A DNA stretch of 64,000 nucleotides from Kaistella jeonii (GTDB taxonomy: Bacteria > Bacteroidota > Bacteroidia > Flavobacteriales > Weeksellaceae). Position 1 is the stretch's first letter. Every line of letters begins with the position of its first letter. The stretch lies in assembly GCF_000812865.1 (NCBI RefSeq), contig NZ_JSYL01000004.1, forward strand, positions 186,001 through 250,000, written 5' to 3'. Below the pieces are notes generated by a model. It ran no database searches, had not been told where the DNA came from, and was given only the letters and a program-made list of their open reading frames with translations. This document shows, in pieces, positions 7,985 to 16,772 of this stretch. The translations under genes and the position numbers were made by a program.

Positions 7985-9202
7985 TTATTCTTCTGGGTGT
8001 CTGTCTTTTTTAAAATTAGGAAATCGCAACATTTCAGGTTTCACTTTTTTCTCGAAAACAAGTCCAATCATCATGATAAAAGTGGTCAATAAAATAACCT
8101 GGATTACAACGGATTCATTCAAGTACGGAAAACGATCTTCAGGCGTAATGCTTAGAAATAAAAGAACGGTAATTAAACCTCTCGGAGCGATGTAAAAAAG
8201 CGGCTGCATATCCATTTTCCCTAATTTTAAGAAAATTGCTCGTAAGAGATAAATTGCAATTACGATCGAAACAGACCACACCAAAGAATCGGTGTTAATA
8301 ATATCTTCAGTTTTCAAGACGAAGCCAAAAACAATAAAGAAAAGTGTTCGTACGATAAAAGTTGCTTCTACGACAACATCTTTAAAATGCTTAACCTCCG
8401 AATTAAGTTTTGTGAAACGTACATTTCTAAGGAATTTCAGATGTTTTAATTCATCAATATTCCCCAATATCAAACCGAAGAATAAAATAAAGATCAAAGC
8501 TGGAAGGTGGTAAATTTTGGAAATTTCGTAAATTAAAATATTCAAAATAATAATCGGCCCATATTTTATGTGATGATCAATTTTAGCCAGAAGAAAAGCG
8601 AGGACAAGTGATGCGACAAGGGAAATCACAAGCATTAACATAAACTGACCTACAAAATGAAATGCACCACTCAAAGTGATTGCGGTGCCGAAAGTGGCAA
8701 AATTAAAGAAAACAACTCCAATAATATCTGACAAACTGCTTTCGTAAGTTATAAACTGGCGCTTATCTTTGGTTAAATTAATGGCACTTGGAATGGCGAT
8801 GGAACTGCTTATAATGCAAAAAGGAATAATATTGATCAAGCTTTGTTTGAAAGGTACTTCCCATTCATAATATAAAAAAAGAGAAAATCCGATGGCGATT
8901 ATTACCAGTGGCAACAATGCAATTAATGCAGATTTTTTTATTACGCTTTGATTTGATCGATTGAGTTCCAATTCCAGCGAGCCTTCCAAAACAATTAAAA
9001 TTAATCCTATTGTTCCCAAAACCGGAAGTACGACATTAAGATTTGGGATAATAATATTGAAAAGTCCACCAACTTGGTTCAAAAGCCAACCTGTTGCAAG
9101 TAAGAAAATTACAGAGGGAACTTTGGTAAATTTTGAAGTTATATCAAAAATATAAGAGACCAATAAAATCACACAAATCCCAATAATAAACATTTCAGCC
9201 AT
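7985..9202 (-). CDS. CPA1-type cation:proton antiporter
   Basis: This polytopic inner-membrane protein of about 405 residues has 11-13 hydrophobic segments across nearly its whole length and resembles the Na+/H+ (CPA) exchanger domain. Features include an N-terminal helix with ILLVSYIFD, SSSIAIPSAIN and SLSDIIGVVFFNFATFGTA near mid-protein (the Asp is typical of the exchanger core), and a short charged C-terminal tail without RCK or TrkA-N domains. The ATG at 9202 (MAEMFIIG) starts directly at the first membrane helix; an ATG at 9277 would add 25 residues and cannot be excluded. The ion exchanged cannot be read from sequence. Confidence 0.85.
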   Translation of the reverse strand: MAEMFIIGICVILLVSYIFDITSKFTKVPSVIFLLATGWLLNQVGGLFNIIIPNLNVVLPVLGTIGLILIVLEGSLELELNRSNQSVIKKSALIALLPLVIIAIGFSLFLYYEWEVPFKQSLINIIPFCIISSSIAIPSAINLTKDKRQFITYESSLSDIIGVVFFNFATFGTAITLSGAFHFVGQFMLMLVISLVASLVLAFLLAKIDHHIKYGPIIILNILIYEISKIYHLPALIFILFFGLILGNIDELKHLKFLRNVRFTKLNSEVKHFKDVVVEATFIVRTLFFIVFGFVLKTEDIINTDSLVWSVSIVIAIYLLRAIFLKLGKMDMQPLFYIAPRGLITVLLFLSITPEDRFPYLNESVVIQVILLTTFIMMIGLVFEKKVKPEMLRFPNFKKDRHPEE

Positions 9203-9320
9203 AAAGTAAATATATAAAAAAAATATAAAATCGATTTTAAACCTTTTTTGAAAGTCGTTCAAAATTGTTGATTGCATTAAAAACTGAAGTACTAAAAAAC
9301 AATTTTTAATTTTTGAAGAA

Positions 9321-9347
9321 AAAAAAGAGAGTCTTTTTTTGACTCTC
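9321..9347 (-). terminator. terminator at the distal end of the polysaccharide locus
   Basis: On the minus strand GAGAGTC, a run of seven A and GACTCTC (9347-9341 with 9333-9327) are followed by a run of T. It stands 21 bases after the rmlA stop and closes the long minus-strand polysaccharide gene series. Confidence 0.75.
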
Positions 9348-9368
9348 CTTATTATATATTGCGGTAAT

Positions 9369-10229
9369 TTATTTTATTAAATTTTTCAAATATTCACCAT
9401 AACCACTCTTGCCATATTTTTCGGCAGATTTCAGGAGTTGTTCTTCATTGATGAATCCTTTCTTGTAAGCAATTTCTTCGATACAGGAAATTTTGAAACC
9501 TTGTCTTTTCTCCAAAACCTTCACAAATTCAGAAGCTTCATGTAGCGAATCGAAAGTTCCGGTGTCTAACCAAGCTGTTCCGCGACTCATAACGCCAACT
9601 TCTAAGTTTCCTTTTTCTAGGTAAATTTTATTGATATCTGTAATTTCTAATTCTCCTCTTGGGGAAGGTTTCAGATTTTTAGCATATTCTACCACTGAAT
9701 TATCGTAAAAATACAATCCTGGAACTGCAAAATTTGATTTTGGTTCTGTCGGTTTTTCTTCAATCGAAATGGCTTTTTGATTCTCATCAAATTCTACAAC
9801 ACCATATCTTTCGGGATCAGAAACTTGATAAGCGAAAACGCAGCCACCTTTTACATTGGTTTTACTCGACAAAAGTTGTGGTAAACCTGCTCCGTAAAAA
9901 ATATTATCTCCCAAAACTAAAGCTACTGAATCATCGCCAATAAATTCTTCACCCAAAATAAAAGCCTGCGCCAAACCATCTGGTGAAGGCTGAATTTTAT
10001 ACTGAATGTTGCAACCGATTGATGAACCGTCACCTAATAATTTCTTGAAACCATCAATATCATGCGGTGTAGAAATTAAAAGAATCTCTTTAATCCCCGC
10101 CAAAAGTAATGTTGATAGCGGATAATATATCATCGGTTTGTCGTAAACAGGCATGAGTTGCTTGCTTACAGCGATTGTTAATGGATAAAGTCTGGTTCCG
10201 GAACCGCCGGCGAGTATTATTCCTTTCAT
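9369..10229 (-). CDS. rfbA: glucose-1-phosphate thymidylyltransferase RmlA
   Basis: RmlA makes dTDP-glucose from dTTP and glucose-1-phosphate, the first step towards dTDP-rhamnose and other dTDP-6-deoxysugars. The 286-residue length is normal. The nucleotide-binding signature [11 protein letters not shown] is at residues 8-18, followed by [28 protein letters not shown] near 105 and [19 protein letters not shown] near 160. It is the last gene of the locus, separated from rmlB by a four-helix-bundle gene that appears inserted. Confidence 0.96.
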   Translation of the reverse strand: MKGIILAGGSGTRLYPLTIAVSKQLMPVYDKPMIYYPLSTLLLAGIKEILLISTPHDIDGFKKLLGDGSSIGCNIQYKIQPSPDGLAQAFILGEEFIGDDSVALVLGDNIFYGAGLPQLLSSKTNVKGGCVFAYQVSDPERYGVVEFDENQKAISIEEKPTEPKSNFAVPGLYFYDNSVVEYAKNLKPSPRGELEITDINKIYLEKGNLEVGVMSRGTAWLDTGTFDSLHEASEFVKVLEKRQGFKISCIEEIAYKKGFINEEQLLKSAEKYGKSGYGEYLKNLIK

Positions 10230-10231
10230 TT

Positions 10232-10263
10232 TTGAGTGATTGAGTGTTTGAGTTATTGAGTTA
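10232..10263 (+). repeat. array of four TTGAGTNN octamers, left side
   Basis: Four contiguous 8-base units read TTGAGTGA, TTGAGTGT, TTGAGTTA and TTGAGTTA, starting two bases upstream of the rmlA start codon and reaching the stop of the neighbouring four-helix-bundle gene. A matching array in inverted orientation lies at 10684-10715. Confidence 0.85.
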
Positions 10264-10668
10264 TTGTGGTTTCGAGATTTTGGGTTCAGTAAATGTCCAT
10301 TTTTTAGAATTGATAGTCATTGATACAATCATACCCAGAATTTCATCGTATTTTTTATATAAATCTACGTAAATTTCTTTGTCAATATATCCGCAAGCAA
10401 ATGCAAAATCTAACCAATTTTGAGTTTCGGCAGCTTCACCATCTGCGTCATTGAGTTTGCTGATGAACGATTTTTCATATCTTCTTTTTCTCCAGGCTTC
10501 AGTGATGTTCGCATTAACAGAACGAGATGATCTTCTTATTTGATCAGTTAATGAGTATCTTTCTTCTGAAGGGAATTTTTTAGAAATTGCATAAATCTCC
10601 ATTGCCGCAGAAAATGCTTTCTGATAAACAATTAAATCTTTATGGAATTTCACAAAAGTCATAATCAA
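10261..10668 (-). CDS. four-helix bundle protein (S23/IVS-encoded family)
   Basis: This 135-residue all-helical protein belongs to the four-helix bundle family first seen as ORFs in intervening sequences of 23S rRNA genes. Recognisable parts are [32 protein letters not shown], the ANITEAW stretch and [10 protein letters not shown]. Its function is unknown; relatives are often found alone in Bacteroidota polysaccharide loci. Here it splits rmlA from rmlB and is bracketed on both sides by inverted arrays of TTGAGTNN octamers, so it looks like an inserted unit rather than a sugar-pathway gene. The start may be the first or third codon (both ATG). Confidence 0.85.
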   Translation of the reverse strand: MIMTFVKFHKDLIVYQKAFSAAMEIYAISKKFPSEERYSLTDQIRRSSRSVNANITEAWRKRRYEKSFISKLNDADGEAAETQNWLDFAFACGYIDKEIYVDLYKKYDEILGMIVSMTINSKKWTFTEPKISKPQ

Positions 10669-10683
10669 AATTTTTACAGTTCA

Positions 10684-10715
10684 AAACTCAAAAACTCAAT
10701 GATCCAAGAACTCAA
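10684..10715 (-). repeat. array of four TTGAGTNN-type octamers, right side
   Basis: Read on the minus strand the units are TTGAGTTC, TTGGATCA (diverged), TTGAGTTT and TTGAGTTT. They are in phase with period 8 and inverted relative to the array at 10232-10263. They end 3 bases before the rmlB stop codon. Confidence 0.8.
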
Positions 10716-10718
10716 TTA

Positions 10719-11798
10719 CTAATTATACTGTTTGTCGTAATATTTTTGGTAATCACCGCTTGTAACGTGATCCAGCCATTCTTTGTTCTCAAGGAACCAA
10801 TCGATTGTTTTTCCGAGACCTTCTTCGAAAGTTACTGATGGTTTCCAACCTAATTCTTTATTGAGTTTTGAAGCATCGATGGCATAACGTAAATCGTGAC
10901 CTGGTCTATCTTTAACGTAGGTAATTAACTTTTCAGAATGACCTTCTGGATTTCCGAGTTTTTCATCCATTTGTTTGATGAGTTCTTTTACGAGATCAAT
11001 GTTTTTCCATTCATTAAAACCACCAATATTGTAAGTTTCGCCGGTTTTTGCTTCAAAAAATATCTGATGAATTGCTTTTGCATGATCGATCACATACAAC
11101 CAGTCTCTCGTATATTTTCCGTCTCCATAAATTGGAAGCGGTTTTCCATTCAAAATATTAGAAATACATAACGGAATTAATTTCTCCGGGAAATGATTGG
11201 GACCGTAATTATTGGAACAGTTAGAAATAATAAATGGCATTCCATAGGTATTTCCGTATGCTCGAACCAAATGATCGGAGGCAGCTTTACTCGCGGAATA
11301 AGGAGATTTTGGGTCATAAGAAGTTTCTTCCGTAAAATAACCAGTTTCACCTAAACTTCCGTAAACCTCATCAGTAGAAACGTGATAGAATAAATTTTTT
11401 CGCGTTTCATCGGGGAAATTTCCATGTTGATGATCTGGGTTCAAAGTCCAGAATTCTCTTGCCAAATTCAATAGATTCGCCGTTCCATTTACATTTGTAT
11501 TGATGAATGCACTTGGATCTTCAATGCTTCTGTCCACATGACTTTCTGCTGCTAAATGTACGATCGCATCTGGATTATATTTGTCAAAAACTTTTCGGAG
11601 TTCGTCAACATTAGTAATATCTGCTTTTTCAAAAACGTAGTTAGGTTCGTTTTCGATATCTTTTAAATTCTCTAAATTTCCGGCGTAGGTTAGAGCATCT
11701 AGGTTGATGATTTTACTGTCTGGATGATTTTTCACAAATTCCCGAACAACGTGCGAACCTATAAATCCAGCTCCACCGGTGATGATAATATTTTTCAT
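10719..11798 (-). CDS. rfbB: dTDP-glucose 4,6-dehydratase RmlB
   Basis: RmlB oxidises and dehydrates dTDP-glucose to dTDP-4-keto-6-deoxyglucose using bound NAD. It is an extended short-chain dehydrogenase of 359 residues. The Rossmann motif GGAGFIGSHVV is at residues 7-17, the active-site STDEVYGSLG near 145 and the catalytic YSASKAASDHLV near 170. It lies 9 bases after rmlC and is complete. It supplies RmlC; no rmlD is present in the window. Confidence 0.96.
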   Translation of the reverse strand: MKNIIITGGAGFIGSHVVREFVKNHPDSKIINLDALTYAGNLENLKDIENEPNYVFEKADITNVDELRKVFDKYNPDAIVHLAAESHVDRSIEDPSAFINTNVNGTANLLNLAREFWTLNPDHQHGNFPDETRKNLFYHVSTDEVYGSLGETGYFTEETSYDPKSPYSASKAASDHLVRAYGNTYGMPFIISNCSNNYGPNHFPEKLIPLCISNILNGKPLPIYGDGKYTRDWLYVIDHAKAIHQIFFEAKTGETYNIGGFNEWKNIDLVKELIKQMDEKLGNPEGHSEKLITYVKDRPGHDLRYAIDASKLNKELGWKPSVTFEEGLGKTIDWFLENKEWLDHVTSGDYQKYYDKQYN

Positions 11799-11807
11799 AA
11801 GACTTCT

Positions 11808-12356
11808 TTAAAAATTATGTTCTTTAAAAGCAGGTAATGCAGCATCTTTTTCGGAGAGGATGATTTTATCGAAAGGTAATTTCCAGTCGATATTCAAATC
11901 TTTGTCGTTGTAAATAACGCTACCTTCCGAACCTTTATCATAAAAATTATCACACTTGTACGCGAAGATCGCAGTTTCACTTAAAACTGAAAAACCATGT
12001 CCGAAACCTCTCGGAACGTATAGTTGTAATTTATTTTCGGGAGTTAATTCTAATCCAAACCACTTTCCAAATGTTGGGGAGCCTTTTCTTAAATCTACCG
12101 CGACATCCCAAACTTTACCTTCTAAACAAGAAACTAATTTCGCTTGAGCGTGTTCGCCTTTCTGCAAATGAAGACCTCTCAAAACACCATATGATGATTT
12201 AGAGATATTATCCTGAACGAAATGACCGTTCAAACTCGTTAGTTCTTCAAATTTTTTTTCATTGAATTTTTCGTAAAAGTAGCCACGCTCGTCTTCGAAA
12301 ATTGTAGTTTCTATGATATAGCAGTCTTTGAGAGGTGTTTCTTTAATTTTCATCAA
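11808..12356 (-). CDS. rfbC: dTDP-4-dehydrorhamnose 3,5-epimerase RmlC
   Basis: RmlC epimerises C3 and C5 of dTDP-4-keto-6-deoxyglucose. The 182-residue cupin has the family motifs ERGYFYEKFNEK, SSYGVLRGLHLQKGEHAQAK (catalytic His in GLH), KVWDVAVDLRKGSPTFGKW and YVPRGFGHGFSVL. The length is normal. The start may be the first or second ATG codon. It lies 5 bases after the WecA-like gene. The usual next enzyme, the reductase RmlD, is not found near it. Confidence 0.96.
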   Translation of the reverse strand: MMKIKETPLKDCYIIETTIFEDERGYFYEKFNEKKFEELTSLNGHFVQDNISKSSYGVLRGLHLQKGEHAQAKLVSCLEGKVWDVAVDLRKGSPTFGKWFGLELTPENKLQLYVPRGFGHGFSVLSETAIFAYKCDNFYDKGSEGSVIYNDKDLNIDWKLPFDKIILSEKDAALPAFKEHNF

Positions 12357-12361
12357 TTGAA

Positions 12362-13354
12362 TTATTTAGTAATTAAAATTTGTCTTTTCAATTTAGATTT
12401 TAGGATCAAGTAACAAAAAATCGATGGAAGTAAAATCACTGAAAAAATTACCCAGTCAGACCAATGTGAAAAGATCACAACAACGTTCATCAAAAGCTGG
12501 ATCAAAGCATAAACCGAACTTATCACGAGATGAGACACTTTCTTGTCATTTGCAAAAAGCTGATATAAATGACGACGGTGCGCATCGAAAATATTTTCTT
12601 TTAATTTCAATCTTTCCATGATGGTTAAAATTGTTTCTACACCATAAACTGCTAAAAAAAGAAACCACTTGTAGTCTTCTGTTTTTAGCATTAATAAAGC
12701 CAATAGCGCAATAATCCAGAATGCGATTCCCATGCTACCAATATCTCCGAGGAAACATTTTGCTTTTTTTCGGAAATTAAAAAAGAGGAAAACCAACGCA
12801 GCGATCATCGGATAAATAATGAAATCTGCAGTAACAAATTCAACCAGATACTGATTAACGTACCACAATGAACTTAATACTACCAAACTATAAATTCCCG
12901 ACATTCCATTAATTCCATCCATAAAATTATAGGCATTCAAAATTCCAATAATCAAAATATAACAAATTGGAATCGCCCAAAAAGGTAAAAGCTGAAAAGC
13001 ATTTATAAAATAAAGCAAAAGTGTCACTGCTGCAAAATGGAACACCAAGCGAATTTTGCTGGATAAATCCATCATATCATCTATAAAACTGATACCACAA
13101 ATGAGCAATAAACCTAAACCAAAAATCCAGTAATTTGGAGATATTGACTCACTAAAACCATCATTTTTAATAAACATTTCAAATCCCATGAAAAAAACAT
13201 ACGCGATCGGGAAAATTATTCCGCCACCTCGAAGCGTTATTTCTGTGTGAGCGCTTCTATGATTAGGTTTATCGATAATATTATACTTGTCGGCTATTTT
13301 AAAATAAACCAGTATCAGTAGAAAAAAAGCGACGGTTATGATGATATATATCAT
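12362..13354 (-). CDS. WecA/WbpL-like polyprenyl-phosphate sugar-1-phosphate transferase
   Basis: This polytopic membrane enzyme (330 residues, about 10 membrane helices) belongs to the MraY/WecA family, which transfers a HexNAc-1-phosphate from UDP-HexNAc to undecaprenyl phosphate and so starts a glycan. Motifs are LRGGGIIFP, FIDDMMDLSSKIR (Asp pair), NAYNFMDGINGMSG, CFLGDIGSMG and the C-terminal HRRHLYQLF. Its ATG overlaps the epimerase stop by one base (TAATG), so the pair is translationally coupled as in wbpV-wbpL type modules. It is the second initiating transferase in the locus; the other is the PglC homologue at 45.5-46.1 kb. Confidence 0.92.
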   Translation of the reverse strand: MIYIIITVAFFLLILVYFKIADKYNIIDKPNHRSAHTEITLRGGGIIFPIAYVFFMGFEMFIKNDGFSESISPNYWIFGLGLLLICGISFIDDMMDLSSKIRLVFHFAAVTLLLYFINAFQLLPFWAIPICYILIIGILNAYNFMDGINGMSGIYSLVVLSSLWYVNQYLVEFVTADFIIYPMIAALVFLFFNFRKKAKCFLGDIGSMGIAFWIIALLALLMLKTEDYKWFLFLAVYGVETILTIMERLKLKENIFDAHRRHLYQLFANDKKVSHLVISSVYALIQLLMNVVVIFSHWSDWVIFSVILLPSIFCYLILKSKLKRQILITK

Positions 13355-14250
13355 TATTTCTTAAAGCTTTTGATGGTTATTTCCAGACCTTCTTTTGCGG
13401 AAATAGGAAGCGATAGTATTCGTAAAGAGTCTTTTATTTTAGCATTAGAAACGACGTAACTTTCTGTCAACTTTTTTAACCGTTCTGAATTAAGCGGCAG
13501 TTTTATTAAATCGCCAACTTTTGCAAAACCTGAAATCAAATTAGCATTCAATTTCCATAACTTCTCTTTTTTACCAGAAATATTCGCAATAATTTTCACC
13601 AGTTCATTAGTTGACAAAGCATTATCATCTGCAAAATTGTAAATTCCTGAGACCATCTTTTCATTCTGAAGCATCTTTAAAATTAAAAAATTTAAATTGT
13701 CAATACTTAGAAAAGAACGCTGATTTTCAAAAGCTGCTAAAGGCCACGGAATTCCTTTTTCAACAACTTTGTATAATAAATTCAGGTTCCCTTTGTTCCC
13801 AGGACCATGAATCATACAAGGTCGAATGATAAACAATCTTTTTCCAGAAGGCAAATTTTGACTGAGCAAATAGTTTTCAGCTTCCAGTTTTGATTGACCG
13901 TAAGGAGTTTGAGGATTGGCAGTGAAATTTTCTTCAAGAATACCATCAACGGTATCTGCGACCGCTTTTACTGAACTGAAATAAAAAAAATCTTTGCTAT
14001 CGGAAGTTAAGAATTGTTTAAAAAGAGTGATTGTTAGATCTCTATTTATTTTAAAATAAGATTCAGGATCGGAAGAATTACTTGTATCATGTGCTTTTCC
14101 GGCCAAATGAATAATCGCTTCTGCATTTTTATCCAGACTCCAATTTTCATGTCGGAGAGATAAACCATCGACAATGTTTCCGTGATCTCTCAAATATTTT
14201 GATAGATTTTGACCAACGAAACCCGATATTCCTGTGATGGTAATATTCAT
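13354..14250 (-). CDS. NAD-dependent epimerase/reductase, WbpV-like SDR
   Basis: This 298-residue extended short-chain dehydrogenase has the Rossmann motif ITGISGFVGQNL at residues 4-15, IHLAGKAHD near 47, SSVKAVAD near 92 and the catalytic YGQSKLEAE near 115. Relatives next to WecA-type transferases (WbpV, WreQ) reduce the C4 keto group of UDP-6-deoxy-4-keto-HexNAc to give UDP-QuiNAc or UDP-FucNAc, the primer sugar for the transferase. That role is inferred from the coupling to the next gene. An alternative is a simple UDP-sugar 4-epimerase. Confidence 0.8.
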   Translation of the reverse strand: MNITITGISGFVGQNLSKYLRDHGNIVDGLSLRHENWSLDKNAEAIIHLAGKAHDTSNSSDPESYFKINRDLTITLFKQFLTSDSKDFFYFSSVKAVADTVDGILEENFTANPQTPYGQSKLEAENYLLSQNLPSGKRLFIIRPCMIHGPGNKGNLNLLYKVVEKGIPWPLAAFENQRSFLSIDNLNFLILKMLQNEKMVSGIYNFADDNALSTNELVKIIANISGKKEKLWKLNANLISGFAKVGDLIKLPLNSERLKKLTESYVVSNAKIKDSLRILSLPISAKEGLEITIKSFKK

Positions 14251-14302
14251 TTGTTTTTGTTTTGACCGGTTTAAAATTTAATTAATCCGATATTTAATAG
14301 TC

Positions 14303-15529
14303 CTATTTTTTTTCTGGAACAGTTTTTAATTTTAAAATCCTTTCCAAATTATCGATACAGCTGGAAAGTTGATAATTTTCAAGAAAGAAATTTCTGCTAT
14401 TCTCACCCATTTGCTTTAATTCCAAATTGGATAAAGTTGCCATTTTCAAAATTGTTTCCGCTAATTTTTTTGAATCTCCAGCAGAAACAACCACACCACA
14501 TTTCGCTTCTTCTATAATTTCTGCACCTTCGCCATTAAGCATTGCTACTATAGGTTTCGATGCACTCATGTACGCCTGAACTTTCGCAGGAACGGTAAGA
14601 TTAAAAATTTTATCATCTTTTAAACTCACCAACATGACATCCGCTTTTGCAAAAAAACTCGCCATTGCTTCTACGGGAAATCGACCAACGGTGAAAACTG
14701 TTTTTTGTAAACTATTCTTCTCGATAAATTCCTGAACGTAAGACATTTTTCGACCATCGCCCACGATAACTAACTTAATTTCCGGATTATTTTTAAGCTC
14801 TAAAGCGGCATTAATTATTGCTTCTAAATCTTGTGCTTCACCAACATTCCCAGCAAACATCACTTTGAAACCGTCTGGTAATTCGGGAACAGGAAAATTT
14901 TGATCACCTTGCGAAATCGAATCTTCTGCCCAATTCGGAAAATATTCTAATTTACTTTCAAAATCTCCTTTTTCTAAAATTGATTTTTTAAAACCTTTGG
15001 AAGTAATTAATATTTTTTCTGAATTTTTATAAAAGTTGATGACCATCTTTTCAAAGAAACCAAGAACTGATTTATTTTTAACTCCGCCCGCAATTTCTAA
15101 ACTTTCTGGCCAAAGATCCATCACCCAAAAATAAACGGGAACGTTCTGTAATTTTTTTAATAAAAGTGCCGGATAAAACTGCGTGATCGGCGAAGGTTCG
15201 TGTACGATTACCGCATCATATTTATTATTAAAATTTAGGAAAAATGATTTAATAGATGCGAAGAAAGCAAAACTAAAATAATTCAGAAAAAGTCTAATTC
15301 CACCACCTTTTCCGCGCAGAAGTAGAAGTGAGCGAATAATTTTAACGCCATTAATTTCCTGTCTTCTATTTTTGAAAATTCCGTACCCATCGTACATTTT
15401 ACCTTCCGGATAATTGGGTAATCCAGTTAGTACAGTGACCTCGTGCCCTCTTTTTTGAAGTTCGAAAGAAAGGTCGTTGCTTTTAAAATTTTCGGGGAAG
15501 TAATATTGAGTAACAATTAAAATTTTCAT
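14303..15529 (-). CDS. wbuB: glycosyltransferase, WbuB-like (GT4), probable L-FucNAc transferase
   Basis: This 408-residue GT-B glycosyltransferase has an N-terminal acceptor domain (TQYYFPENFKSND, TVLTGLPNYPEGK) and a C-terminal GT4 nucleotide-sugar domain (MFAGNVGEAQDLEAII, VIVGDGRK, then LTVPAKVQAYMSASKPIVAM and a conserved Glu region near residue 330). In E. coli O26 and Staphylococcus-like loci the gene following the FucNAc synthesis genes is WbuB, thought to transfer L-FucNAc. Here it follows fnlC with an ATGA overlap, which supports the same role. Specificity is inferred from context. Confidence 0.85.
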   Translation of the reverse strand: MKILIVTQYYFPENFKSNDLSFELQKRGHEVTVLTGLPNYPEGKMYDGYGIFKNRRQEINGVKIIRSLLLLRGKGGGIRLFLNYFSFAFFASIKSFFLNFNNKYDAVIVHEPSPITQFYPALLLKKLQNVPVYFWVMDLWPESLEIAGGVKNKSVLGFFEKMVINFYKNSEKILITSKGFKKSILEKGDFESKLEYFPNWAEDSISQGDQNFPVPELPDGFKVMFAGNVGEAQDLEAIINAALELKNNPEIKLVIVGDGRKMSYVQEFIEKNSLQKTVFTVGRFPVEAMASFFAKADVMLVSLKDDKIFNLTVPAKVQAYMSASKPIVAMLNGEGAEIIEEAKCGVVVSAGDSKKLAETILKMATLSNLELKQMGENSRNFFLENYQLSSCIDNLERILKLKTVPEKK

Positions 15530-16662
15530 GCTTTACTCCAAACCACTCTGTTCACATAATCGGTATAACTTAAAATAATTCGTACTACTTTTTCAGAAAC
15601 ATTCGGCATCGAATAATCGGAAACACGACGGTAATTTCTTTCTGTACCTATATTTTGTTGCTGCAATTGCGTTAAACCCTGCATAATTCTTTCTGGATTC
15701 ATTCCAACCATCATTACGCTGGCTTCTTCCATTGCTTCCGGTCTTTCGTGAGCATCTCTAATATTTAAAGCTCGGAAATTCAAGATAGAAGATTCTTCAG
15801 AAATAGTTCCTGAATCGGATAAAACTGCATAACTGCGCATTTGCAAAGCGTTGTAATCGTGGAAACCTAAAGGTTTTAAAAACTGAATCTCGGGACGAAC
15901 GACTACTTTCATTTTATCAATCATATTTCTGGTTCGCGGATGCGTAGAAACGATAATTGGATAGCCAAATTTTTCAGCGATGAGATTTAAACTTTCAATT
16001 AAACCATTGAAATTTTTCTCAGAATTGATATTTTCTTCACGGTGAGAACTTACTACGAAATATTCCCCCTCTTCTAAATTGAGTCTCGATAAAACATCAG
16101 ATTTTTTGATTTCCGGGAGGTAATGATTTAAAACTTCGAACATTGGTGAACCGGTTTTAATGATTCTGTCTGCAGGAAGGCCTTCTCTTAACAAATATTC
16201 ACGAGCAATATCGCTGTAGGTTAAGTTCACATCGGAAGTATGATCTACAATTTTTCGATTGGTTTCTTCTGGAACGCGTTGGTCGAAACAACGGTTTCCA
16301 GCTTCCATGTGGAAAATTGGGATTTGTCTTTTCTTCGCAGGAATTGCACAAAGACAAGAATTGGTATCTCCTAAAACTAAAAAAGCTTCAGGTTGTAATT
16401 CTTCTAAAAGTGGATCAATTTTAATGAGAATATTACCTATTGTTTCGGTTGCGGTGATTCCGGCTGCCTCTAAAAAATAATCTGGTTTTCGCAAACCAAG
16501 GTCTTCAAAAAAAATCTGATTCAGCTCATAATCATAGTTTTGACCAGTATGAACAATGGTATGTTCAATGGCTTCAGAATTATCTAATGCAATAAGAACC
16601 CTCGATAATCTTATAATTTCGGGACGGGTTCCGACGACTGTCATGACCTTTAGTTTCTTCAT
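15526..16662 (-). CDS. fnlC: UDP-HexNAc 2-epimerase FnlC/CapG (WecB family)
   Basis: This 378-residue enzyme is of the non-hydrolysing UDP-GlcNAc 2-epimerase family. Motifs are VVGTRPEIIRLSRV, HTGQNYDYELNQIFF, VLGDTNSCL, HMEAGNRCFDQRVPEETNRK and SDSGTISEES. In UDP-L-FucNAc synthesis (CapEFG or FnlABC) it performs the last step, C2 epimerisation of UDP-L-PneNAc. I chose the ATG at 16662; a TTG at 16680 lies within a TAnnTTTG element. It lies between fnlB and wbuB in the order seen in other FucNAc loci. Confidence 0.92.
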   Translation of the reverse strand: MKKLKVMTVVGTRPEIIRLSRVLIALDNSEAIEHTIVHTGQNYDYELNQIFFEDLGLRKPDYFLEAAGITATETIGNILIKIDPLLEELQPEAFLVLGDTNSCLCAIPAKKRQIPIFHMEAGNRCFDQRVPEETNRKIVDHTSDVNLTYSDIAREYLLREGLPADRIIKTGSPMFEVLNHYLPEIKKSDVLSRLNLEEGEYFVVSSHREENINSEKNFNGLIESLNLIAEKFGYPIIVSTHPRTRNMIDKMKVVVRPEIQFLKPLGFHDYNALQMRSYAVLSDSGTISEESSILNFRALNIRDAHERPEAMEEASVMMVGMNPERIMQGLTQLQQQNIGTERNYRRVSDYSMPNVSEKVVRIILSYTDYVNRVVWSKA

Positions 16663-16677
16663 ATTTTTTAATATTTG

Positions 16678-16685
16678 CAAAAATA
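16678..16685 (-). promoter_or_regulatory. -7 element upstream of fnlC
   Basis: TATTTTTG on the minus strand matches the -7 consensus 16 bases before the fnlC ATG, in the 110-base gap after fnlB. No TTG at a suitable distance was found. It may be an internal promoter for the distal genes. Confidence 0.35.
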
Positions 16686-16772
16686 AGATTTTTCATTAAC
16701 TAAAAGAGGCATTTGCTTGATTTTTAAACCAAATTATAAGATTAGATAATAGAATTTCTATACATTTTAATT

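Noticed and set aside
10232-10715. CRISPR-like array from the TTGAGTNN repeats
   Set aside because: The units are contiguous octamers without spacers, with only four on each side and in opposite orientation.
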